From assembly GCA_964638595.1 (NCBI GenBank), contig CAZWYU010000003.1, positions 1-13,030 on the forward strand: 13,030 nt of DNA. Reading direction: 5' to 3'. This DNA is from CAZWQR01 sp964638595. Its GTDB lineage: Bacteria > Patescibacteriota > Minisyncoccia > Minisyncoccales > PEYH01. Below the pieces are notes generated by a model. It saw only the letters and a program-made list of their open reading frames with translations. It was not told the DNA's origin and made no database searches. Each line of letters opens with the position of its first letter. Position 1 is the stretch's first letter. A program made the translations under genes and the position numbers. Below are positions 6,577-11,993 of the stretch, piece after piece.

Positions 6577-7548
6577 TTATTCACACATACCGGCTGCTGC
6601 AGAACCGCTATCAGTTAATTCTTGATTACACTCTGCTGGAGGATTATTAAAAGCAGAACAAATTGCTTCTTTGTAGCCATTGCTAGTTCTTTCGCCATCA
6701 TAGACCATGCCGTTTATAACCAATGTTGGTGAGCCATTTATTTGCATTTCCTCTTGGCTTTGATGATTCTTTGGATCCTGAACAGGATATTTTTGATTAG
6801 TAAGGTTAACTTCTTGCTCTAATAATGTTAGGGCTTCGTCTGCTTGGCAAGTTTTAATTTTTCCGGTATCTATGCCAACAGAACTAGCTATACCTTCCCA
6901 TTTTTCCTCTATATCTTCAGCTGTTGTTTGATTATTAACTTCTTCAATAAAACTCCAAAACTTATCAGGTTGGTATTTTTGAACGCAAAGCTCTCTAATA
7001 TTTTGTTTAACCTCTTCTACTCCATGCATTGAGCAATATAGATTTTCTTCATCTAAACAATAATCAGGATAGCCGGTCTGATAATTATTATATATAATAT
7101 AGTGAAGCTCTATGTCTGTTTTGTCTCCTAACAAATCAACTACTGGCATTATTAAATTTTCTGACTGATTGCCATAAGGACAATATGACATTACGAATAA
7201 ATCTATCTTTGGCTTTTCTGCTTGAGGAATTTCTTTAGGCTTTGGAGGTTTCATATCATATGGCTGGAAGAAGAGATATTTTCCATTTTTAGTAACATAA
7301 GCTGAATCTTTTTGACCCATTACTTCAAATTCAACTCTATAAAGCCCATTTTCTTCTGTGGTTGTGCCTACAATAAACTCCATTTCAGGAGAAGCTAATT
7401 CATTTTTAATAAAGTCAATAGCATAATCCCCTACTTTATCCATAGGCATTGAATCGTCTGGATTAATGCCGGTTGATTGATAGATTAAAATACCGAGCAA
7501 AGCTGCGACTATCGCTACAAAAACATAATTAAGTAAATTTTTAGGCAT
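6577..7548 (-). CDS. Membrane-anchored DsbA/GILT-like thiol oxidoreductase
   Basis: A 323-residue envelope protein with an N-terminal membrane anchor (about residues 7-24), an accessory domain (about 30-98), a proline-rich linker (101-113) and a thioredoxin-like domain. The active site is FVMSYCPYGNQ with Cys123 and a CPYG motif lacking the second cysteine. The cis-Pro loop is INGSPTLVING (270-280). Six further cysteines follow (164, 172, 188, 234, 297, 307), plus Cys322 in the C-terminal tail. Cys172-Cys188 (CSMHG...N....C) resembles the signature of the gamma-interferon-inducible thiol reductase family, with one extra residue and the middle cysteine replaced. It probably makes or reshuffles disulfides outside the cell, or reduces extracytoplasmic substrates. 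It is the first gene of the grx/gap operon, without a Shine-Dalgarno. Confidence 0.8.
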   Translation of the reverse strand: MPKNLLNYVFVAIVAALLGILIYQSTGINPDDSMPMDKVGDYAIDFIKNELASPEMEFIVGTTTEENGLYRVEFEVMGQKDSAYVTKNGKYLFFQPYDMKPPKPKEIPQAEKPKIDLFVMSYCPYGNQSENLIMPVVDLLGDKTDIELHYIIYNNYQTGYPDYCLDEENLYCSMHGVEEVKQNIRELCVQKYQPDKFWSFIEEVNNQTTAEDIEEKWEGIASSVGIDTGKIKTCQADEALTLLEQEVNLTNQKYPVQDPKNHQSQEEMQINGSPTLVINGMVYDGERTSNGYKEAICSAFNNPPAECNQELTDSGSAAAGMCE

Positions 7549-7580
7549 AGTTTTTTTTTAATAATTTAATAATTAATTCT

Positions 7581-7608
7581 ATTTTATCAGATAATTTTTA
7601 AAAATCAA
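7581..7608 (-). promoter_or_regulatory. Promoter of the dsbA-like/grx/gap operon
   Basis: On the minus strand TTGATT (complement of 7603-7608), a 16-base spacer and TAAAAT (7581-7586), with a TG one base upstream of the -10 (extended -10). The -35 overlaps the gpmA stop codon. The predicted leader is about 26 bases, entirely A/T-rich and without a Shine-Dalgarno. Confidence 0.5.
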
Positions 7609-8345
7609 ATTTTTCCTTGTTGAATAACAGTTTCAGTTCTTTTTTTTATTGCTTCCTTATCTCCAAGATAATAGTGTTCAATTGGATTTAAGTTTTCATC
7701 TAATTCATAAACTAAAGGAATGCCTGTTGGAACATTTAGTTCAGCTATTTTTTGAGGGTCAATATTGTCTAAATATCTTATTAAAGCTCTTAAACTGTTG
7801 CCGTGAGCAGAAATTAAAACTTTTTTATCTTCCAAAATAGCGGGTGCTATCTCTTCTCTCCAATAGACTAAAACTCTTTTTTCAGTGTCTTTTAAAGATT
7901 CACCTAAAGGCAAAAGGTTTTTTTCAACATTACTATATAAAGGATCATTACCGGGCCACCTTTTATCGTCTTTTTTTAAAAGAGGTGGTCTCGTATCATA
8001 GCTTCTTCTCCATAAAAAAACCTGTTCTTCTCCTACTTTTTTTGCCATACCTGACTTACTTAAACCCTGAAGAGCTCCATAATGCCTTTCATTTAAACGC
8101 CAAGTTTTCTTAATAGGAATATCCAAATTCATTTCATTTAAACACAAATCCAATGTAATAGTAGCCTTTTTTAAATATGAAGTAAAGGCAATATCAAAAA
8201 GATAGCTCTCTTTTTTTAAGATTTTGCCGGCTTGTTTGGCTTCTTCTTTCCCCTTATTTGTCAAGCCTACATCAGTCCAGCCGGTAAATTTATTTTCTTT
8301 GTTCCAGACACTTTCACCGTGTCTTAATAAAACTAGTTTATACAT
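7605..8345 (-). CDS. gpmA: 2,3-bisphosphoglycerate-dependent phosphoglycerate mutase
   Basis: Interconverts 3- and 2-phosphoglycerate, the step between GAPDH/PGK and enolase. The 246 residues are the normal bacterial length. RHGESVWN at 8-15 holds phospho-acceptor His9; TGWTDVGLT, NERHYGALQGL with the catalytic Glu (86) and AHGNSLRALIRYLD with His181 follow, and the C-terminal NVPTGIPLVYEL is typical. There is no Shine-Dalgarno and no clear own promoter. It lies 62 bases downstream of the antitoxin gene, so transcription probably reads through from upstream genes. Its first 11 codons and the sequence just ahead of them are duplicated about 715 bases upstream, on the far side of the toxin-antitoxin module. 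Confidence 0.97.
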   Translation of the reverse strand: MYKLVLLRHGESVWNKENKFTGWTDVGLTNKGKEEAKQAGKILKKESYLFDIAFTSYLKKATITLDLCLNEMNLDIPIKKTWRLNERHYGALQGLSKSGMAKKVGEEQVFLWRRSYDTRPPLLKKDDKRWPGNDPLYSNVEKNLLPLGESLKDTEKRVLVYWREEIAPAILEDKKVLISAHGNSLRALIRYLDNIDPQKIAELNVPTGIPLVYELDENLNPIEHYYLGDKEAIKKRTETVIQQGKI

Positions 8346-8348
8346 ATT
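8312..8348. repeat. Direct repeat copy 1 (gpmA start)
   Basis: It matches 9027-9063 at 32 of 37 positions without gaps, with a 17-base identical core (8319-8335). It covers the first codons of intact gpmA and the bases before its ATG. The similarity continues at protein level into 8352-8393. The two copies flank the toxin-antitoxin module in the same orientation. Confidence 0.85.
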
Positions 8349-8351
8349 GCA

Positions 8352-8393
8352 TCAATCAATAAATTTAAAAGTGGAGAGTAGAATTTTTAAGTT
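8352..8393 (-). pseudogene. Remnant 3' end of a gene like the 234-residue membrane protein
   Basis: Just upstream of gpmA, 13 minus-strand codons read NLKILLSTFKFID followed by TGA; an in-frame TAA precedes them, so no gene remains. The intact membrane protein at 9063-9767 ends in IISTFKFIE. In both places the stop is followed within 2-6 bases by a gpmA start. The remnant is therefore best explained as the second half of a duplicated gene junction. It is short, and the identification rests on the shared ending plus context. Confidence 0.65.
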
Positions 8394-8398
8394 TTATA

Positions 8399-8418
8399 CT
8401 ATCAATTTTAATTGATAG
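8399..8418. other. Perfect hairpin/palindrome across the antitoxin stop
   Basis: CTATCAATT and AATTGATAG form a nine-base-pair perfect stem with a 2-base loop, spanning the last codons and stop of the antitoxin gene. The minus-strand sequence after it (TATAAAACTTAAAAATTC) has no good T run, so it is at best a weak terminator. It could instead attenuate transcription into gpmA or be a protein-binding site. It lies at the junction between the module and the duplicated segment. Confidence 0.5.
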
Positions 8419-8683
8419 AGATTTTAACCTTTGAGTCCAAAGCCCTGGCTACTTTATTAAGAACCCTAAAGGTTGGATTATATTTGCCTGACTCCAAACG
8501 AGAGATTGCAGACTGTTTAGTGCCAATTTTTTTGGCGAGTTCCTGCTGGCTTAATCCCTTTTCAATTCTTTTTTTGATAAGAGCACGAACGAAATTAAAC
8601 TCTGGTCCTAGTTCATCGTAGGCTTTTTTTATCTCCTCATCTTTAAGGAGTTCTTTTTTAAATTGTTTATAGTTTTTATTCAT
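8408..8683 (-). CDS. higA: HigA-type XRE-family antitoxin
   Basis: A 91-residue DNA-binding protein. An N-terminal helical segment (KQFKKELLKDEEIKKAYDEL) of the kind that contacts the toxin is followed by a Cro/C1-type helix-turn-helix at about 33-85, with LSQQELAKKIGTKQSAISRLESGKYNPTFRVL as the recognition region. It should bind and neutralise the toxin encoded 25 bases upstream and repress the operon. Toxin before antitoxin is the order typical of higBA. It has its own strong promoter reaching into the end of the toxin gene, with the -10 only 7 bases before the ATG, so the antitoxin mRNA would be leaderless. An inverted repeat in that promoter is the likely operator. Confidence 0.93.
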   Translation of the reverse strand: MNKNYKQFKKELLKDEEIKKAYDELGPEFNFVRALIKKRIEKGLSQQELAKKIGTKQSAISRLESGKYNPTFRVLNKVARALDSKVKISIN

Positions 8684-8690
8684 ATATTTA

Positions 8691-8720
8691 ATTATAACTT
8701 ATATGTTATTATTTAGTCAA
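8691..8720 (-). promoter_or_regulatory. Antitoxin-specific promoter inside the toxin gene end
   Basis: On the minus strand TTGACT (complement of 8715-8720) lies in the last toxin codons. An 18-base spacer and a perfect TATAAT (8691-8696) follow, 7 bases before the antitoxin ATG. The expected transcript starts at or next to the ATG. A separate promoter would supply extra antitoxin. Confidence 0.7.
8694..8709. promoter_or_regulatory. Inverted repeat, candidate HigA operator
   Basis: ATAAC-N6-GTTAT, a perfect 5+5 inverted repeat overlapping the -10 box and spacer of the antitoxin promoter. Its position would let bound HigA block RNA polymerase, as in other autoregulated toxin-antitoxin loci. 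The arms are AT-rich, so assignment is tentative. Confidence 0.5.
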
Positions 8721-9017
8721 GTCTTTTAATTTTTTAAAAGTTTTAGTTAATTCCCTTTTGGGTGTTTTCTGTGATTTTTTTACAAAAGCGTGTAAAAATA
8801 TAATTGAATCCTTGTTAAAAGTGTAAAAAATTCTAATTTCTTGTTTGCCACTAATTCTTAATTCAAATAAGTTTTTCTTAATTTTTTTTGTGTGTGGCAT
8901 CCCTAATTTGTAATTAAATTCCTGTAATAAATCAATTACTCTAAACAGCTTTGCAATTGTTGTTTTTTCTAGAGATAAAATAAATTTTTCTATCGATTTA
9001 TCAATGACAATTTTCAT
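8709..9017 (-). CDS. higB: HigB/RelE-superfamily toxin (phage Gp49-like)
   Basis: A 102-residue protein matching the Gp49-like HigB family, whose members act as ribosome-dependent mRNA endonucleases and inhibit growth when free. The conserved C-terminal half is clear: LFELRISGKQEIRIFYTFNK followed by IIFLHAFVKKSQKTPKRE and a basic helical tail. The partner antitoxin follows after 25 bases. The toxin ATG lies inside a 19-codon mini-ORF made from a duplicated gpmA start, with an AAGGA 11 bases upstream that is rather far for a Shine-Dalgarno. No good promoter is visible directly ahead of it, so it probably depends on read-through from the upstream operon, unlike the antitoxin. The reading frame is intact; activity is unknown. 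Confidence 0.92.
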   Translation of the reverse strand: MKIVIDKSIEKFILSLEKTTIAKLFRVIDLLQEFNYKLGMPHTKKIKKNLFELRISGKQEIRIFYTFNKDSIIFLHAFVKKSQKTPKRELTKTFKKLKDLTK

Positions 9018-9060
9018 AAATACGCGTTTCCTTGTGTCTTAATAAAACTAATTTATGCAT
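9001..9060 (-). pseudogene. Truncated duplicate of the gpmA start, now a 19-codon mini-ORF
   Basis: The minus strand reads MHKLVLLRHKETRIYENCH and then TGA. The first 11 residues match the gpmA start MYKLVLLRHGE at 9 positions, and the DNA matches too; similarity ends near codon 11. The RHG catalytic motif has become RHK, so no mutase function is possible. The mini-ORF begins 2 bases after the stop of the membrane-protein gene, just as a real gpmA would, and overlaps the toxin start (ATG at 9017). If translated, it could couple toxin translation to the upstream operon. Confidence 0.75.
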
Positions 9061-9063
9061 ATT
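9027..9063. repeat. Direct repeat copy 2 (gpmA-like start)
   Basis: Ungapped partner of 8312-8348 (32 of 37 identical; identical core 9034-9050). It lies between the toxin gene and the 234-residue membrane-protein gene. Together the copies bracket the toxin-antitoxin module with about 715 bases between matching positions. Confidence 0.85.
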
Positions 9064-9767
9064 TATTCAATGAATTTGAAGGTAGAAATTATTTTGTCAA
9101 ACAATTCCTCATCAATTTCAGAATTTGCAAAATGAATAGTTTTGTTGATATCATCTCTCAAGAAAAAAATATCTTTGTTAGAATTAAGATGCCGCTCGCT
9201 TGTTCCCTGACAACCCTTTGCAACAAAATAATATACTTCAATTTTGGTAAAATCAGTTCTCGTTTCTATAACGGGTTCCATGGGTATGTCTTCATAACAG
9301 TCATTAAATAAAGAAGCTTTTTTTAATATAATGTCTTCATCGCTGTAATCTTCTAATCCCTCCTCTTCGGTATCAATAATTAGAGGAGAAAAAATTATAG
9401 ACGGGTAAAGACCTTCTTCAGGAGAAAAATTGACTCTATTTACAAGGATTCCTCCATCTTCCGGTCCCAATGGGTAAAGCGGACCTTTTGTAAAGGGGTT
9501 AAAATCTAAAAAATCGGGATAATTGAATGTAAAAGAATGTTTTTGATTCTTATAGGTTTTCCAGTCTGCAGTCTCATCTGGTTTTAAAGATGTAGAACTT
9601 GGTGTCGCACTGGGGCTTGGCTTTGGTGAAGTCTCTGGAACTTGGTTCTTCCCCAAATACCAAGCACTGACTCCAACCGTAACCGCTACTACAAATATTA
9701 TCAAAATTCCCATTGGAGTAGAAACTCCTTTATTTAAAATTTCTTTAACCTCTCTTTTTTTATCCAT
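9063..9767 (-). CDS. Membrane-anchored protein with PsbP-like extracytoplasmic domain
   Basis: A 234-residue protein with a short basic N-terminus, one membrane helix (about 19-38, GILIIFVVAVTVGVSAWYLG), a Pro/Ser/Thr linker (about 44-64) and an outer domain. The domain starts with DWKTYKNQKHSFTFNYP (68-84) and ends STFKFIE, a pattern seen in PsbP/lipoprotein-like hypothetical proteins of small-genome bacteria. Two cysteines (157, 186) could form an external disulfide, possibly made by the DsbA-like protein encoded nearby. It follows the 50-residue membrane-protein gene by 12 bases and has no Shine-Dalgarno. The function is unknown; by topology it is a surface protein. Its 3' end is echoed by the remnant at 8352-8393. 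Confidence 0.75.
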   Translation of the reverse strand: MDKKREVKEILNKGVSTPMGILIIFVVAVTVGVSAWYLGKNQVPETSPKPSPSATPSSTSLKPDETADWKTYKNQKHSFTFNYPDFLDFNPFTKGPLYPLGPEDGGILVNRVNFSPEEGLYPSIIFSPLIIDTEEEGLEDYSDEDIILKKASLFNDCYEDIPMEPVIETRTDFTKIEVYYFVAKGCQGTSERHLNSNKDIFFLRDDINKTIHFANSEIDEELFDKIISTFKFIE

Positions 9768-9779
9768 ATTTTTTAATTT

Positions 9780-9932
9780 TTAATAATCTAATTCTATTGA
9801 ATTTTGCAATCTTTTAGCGTTATCCTGAATCTTCAAAACAATAGCAAAAGCAAAAAAGCTAGCTATTAAAATAATAATTAAGAAAGCCAAGTAACTTGGA
9901 ATTTTTACTTTTGATAATCCTTTGGTTTTCAT
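9780..9932 (-). CDS. Small single-pass membrane protein
   Basis: A 50-residue reading frame (MKTKGLSKVKIPSYL..., ending QNSIELDY) with a basic head, one strongly hydrophobic helix at about 14-33 (LAFLIIILIASFFAFAIVLK) and a polar tail. The ATG overlaps the enolase stop as ATGA, and the stop lies 12 bases before the next gene, so it fills the gap between two genes exactly. This packing, the clear membrane segment and the absence of any competing frame support a real gene. No family is recognised. Topology is probably N-in by the positive-inside rule, as for the next protein in the operon, which suggests both act at the membrane. Confidence 0.7.
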   Translation of the reverse strand: MKTKGLSKVKIPSYLAFLIIILIASFFAFAIVLKIQDNAKRLQNSIELDY

Positions 9933-11077
9933 TGTGAAATTTCCAATAGTCTATTGTATTTTGCCATTCTTTCTAATGGGCCCGGGGCTCCTGATTTGAT
10001 AAAGTCAGACTGGACAGCAACAGCAAAATCAGCAATAAAATCATCTTCTGTTTCTCCTGAACGATGGGAAACCATTGTTTTCCAATGGAATTGCTTGGCT
10101 ATTTTAACTGCTTTCATTGCTTGGCTAACAGTTCCTATTTGGTTTATTTTGATGATTGTGCCATTGCAGGCAGTTTCTTTGGCTGCTTCTTCAATTAAAG
10201 AAGGGTTTGTAACCAACAAGTCGTCTCCTATAATAGTTATTTCTTCTCCTATTTCTTGAAAGATTCTTTGAAATCCTATCCAGTCTTGTTCGTCAAAAGG
10301 GTCTTCTAAGGCAACAATAGGATATTCTTCTACTAAAGTTTTGTAATATTCTAAAAGTTGATTTCTGCCTAAAGTTTTTCCATCTATTAAATAGTTTTCT
10401 ATGTTATAGAATTGCGAAGCAGCACAATCCAGAATAATTTCAATTTCATTGTCTTCATCAGCTTTCTTAATTAAATCTAAGGCTTCTCGTGTATAAGAAA
10501 GCTCGGGTGCATATCCTCCTTCATCTCCCAAAGGAGTATCTTCTGGCAAGAGTTTTCCTAATTTTTCATATACTTTTTTACCAATCTCTAATTGTTTAGC
10601 AAATTCTTTTGCTTTAGGTTTAATCATAAATTCCTGAATTGCTAAATCATTTTGAGAATGAGCTCCGCCGTTTATTATATTAAAACAAGCTTGAGGAATT
10701 TTATCACCATCCATCTTTGGGTCAAAGATGTCTTTTAAATACAAATAAAGAGGTTTTTTTCTTATCTTTGATCCTAATCTGGCAACAGCCATAGAAACTC
10801 CAACTATAGTATTTCCTCCTAGTTCGCTCATTTCAATTAAAGAAGAATCAATAGAAATTTGCTGAATAGGATTTTCTCCAGTGAGACGAGGAGAAATTAT
10901 TTTTTCAATATTATCTATCGCCTTTTCAACCGGAACTGTTTTAAGTTCTAGTTTTCCAGTAGAAGCGCCAGAGGGAACACAGGCGCTAGCCATTTCTTTG
11001 TCACTAAAAGCGAAAACTTCAATAGTCGGATTTCCTCTAGAATCTTTAATAATTTTAGCTGTTATTTTTTTTAACAT
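9929..11077 (-). CDS. eno: Enolase (short, divergent form)
   Basis: Converts 2-phosphoglycerate to PEP. The catalytic set is complete: NIINGGAH with His139, IQEF with Glu149, GDEGGYAPEL with Glu186, metal ligands Asp217 (LDCAAS), Glu258 (LEDP) and Asp285 (GDDLLVTN), Lys310 (IIKINQIG), His338 (VSHRSGET) and Lys361 (IKSGAPG). At 382 residues it is 35-45 shorter than typical bacterial enolases. Much of the loss is between SGASTG (36-41) and GNTIVGVSMA (88-97), where the usual ELRDGDK...GKGV stretch is reduced. ALEDPFDEQDW replaces the usual SIEDG, and GPLER replaces the usual ARSER near the end. It overlaps the trxB end by 23 bases and the small membrane-protein gene by 4. The start matches the family's N-terminus (DSRGNPT at 12-18). 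Confidence 0.96.
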   Translation of the reverse strand: MLKKITAKIIKDSRGNPTIEVFAFSDKEMASACVPSGASTGKLELKTVPVEKAIDNIEKIISPRLTGENPIQQISIDSSLIEMSELGGNTIVGVSMAVARLGSKIRKKPLYLYLKDIFDPKMDGDKIPQACFNIINGGAHSQNDLAIQEFMIKPKAKEFAKQLEIGKKVYEKLGKLLPEDTPLGDEGGYAPELSYTREALDLIKKADEDNEIEIILDCAASQFYNIENYLIDGKTLGRNQLLEYYKTLVEEYPIVALEDPFDEQDWIGFQRIFQEIGEEITIIGDDLLVTNPSLIEEAAKETACNGTIIKINQIGTVSQAMKAVKIAKQFHWKTMVSHRSGETEDDFIADFAVAVQSDFIKSGAPGPLERMAKYNRLLEISQ

Positions 11078-11990
11078 TTATTTGTTTAAGGTATTTATAA
11101 GCGCTAATTGAAGCTTTGGCTCCTTCTGCTGCGGCGATAACGATTTGCTTTGGAAATACATCTGTCACATCGCCTGCGGCAAACAATCCAGAAGTTTTAG
11201 TAGAACAAGTTTTGCAATCAGCAATGATTTCATCATATTTATTAAAGCTAACCAATTCTTTTACAAAGGCAGTAGCTGGAGAATTCCCGATTTCAATAAA
11301 GATTCCATCTATCTTTAGGTTCTTCTCTTTTTTACTATTTCTGTCTGTATATGTAATTTCTTTAACTAATTTATCCCCTTTTATTTCTTTTGTGTCTGCA
11401 TTTGTTATAAATTTAGCTTTTTTTGTAGCTAGACACATTGCTTGTAAATCTTCAAAAGCCGGTATTTCTTTTTGGTATTCCAAGGCGTAGATTTTTTTTG
11501 CATAGTTGGCTAAGAATAACACAGCTTCCATTGCTGAATTTCCTCCTCCAATTACAGCTACTGTTTTGTCTTTATAAAAAGCACCGTCGCATAAAACACA
11601 ATAGCTTACTCCTCTGCCAATAAATTCTTTTTCTCCGGGAATCTCTAAAGGTCTTGGGTCAGCGCCAGTAGCTACAATAACACTTTTGCCTATAAATTTT
11701 TTTTTGCCTTCTGTTTTGACTTCAAAAATTTTATTTTTTTTCTTAACTGTCGCAACTTCGTCTCTGTATATTTCAATTTCATAAGCATTAAGATGATTTT
11801 CAAAATTTTTAATTAAATTTTTTCCGGAAATTCTAATATTTCCAGGCCAATTTTCTACAGGAACAGTTTTTCTAGCAATTTGCCCGCCAAAATCCTTTGT
11901 TATTAAAAGAGTTTTTAATTTTTGTCTGGAAGCGTAAATGCCAGCCGTTATACCGGCTGGACCTCCTCCAATAATGATTAAATCAAACAT
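11055..11990 (-). CDS. trxB: Thioredoxin reductase-like flavoprotein
   Basis: A 311-residue FAD-dependent disulfide reductase of normal TrxB length. GGGPAGITAG (8-17) and FAAGDV (270-275) bind FAD. The redox pair is CVLC (131-134) in SYCVLCDGAFY, and the second dinucleotide site is IGGGNSAMEA (147-156). The family's HRRxxxR segment, which binds the 2'-phosphate of NADPH, is replaced by ALEYQKEIPAF (169-179), with Glu171 at the end of the strand. This points to NADH or another donor rather than NADPH. The likely acceptor is a thioredoxin or the glutaredoxin-like protein encoded at 6344-6574. It starts 3 bases after the galU stop and overlaps eno by 23 bases, so translation is probably coupled. 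Confidence 0.93.
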   Translation of the reverse strand: MFDLIIIGGGPAGITAGIYASRQKLKTLLITKDFGGQIARKTVPVENWPGNIRISGKNLIKNFENHLNAYEIEIYRDEVATVKKKNKIFEVKTEGKKKFIGKSVIVATGADPRPLEIPGEKEFIGRGVSYCVLCDGAFYKDKTVAVIGGGNSAMEAVLFLANYAKKIYALEYQKEIPAFEDLQAMCLATKKAKFITNADTKEIKGDKLVKEITYTDRNSKKEKNLKIDGIFIEIGNSPATAFVKELVSFNKYDEIIADCKTCSTKTSGLFAAGDVTDVFPKQIVIAAAEGAKASISAYKYLKQINVKKNNS

Positions 11991-11993
11991 ATT

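Noticed and set aside
7549..7604. Terminator after gpmA
   Set aside because: The region is A/T-rich with short dyads only; no stable stem followed by a T tract was found.
8399..8418. Palindrome as a standard intrinsic terminator for higA
   Set aside because: The stem is A/T-rich and no proper T tract follows on the minus strand, so it is listed only as a hairpin.
8312..9063. Module flanks as target-site duplications of an IS or transposon
   Set aside because: The repeats are diverged and far longer than usual target duplications, there are no terminal inverted repeats, and the only genes inside are the toxin and antitoxin.
11116..11490. Plus-strand 124-codon open frame opposite trxB
   Set aside because: Antisense shadow over a conserved FAD/NAD-binding region; no ribosome binding site or promoter.
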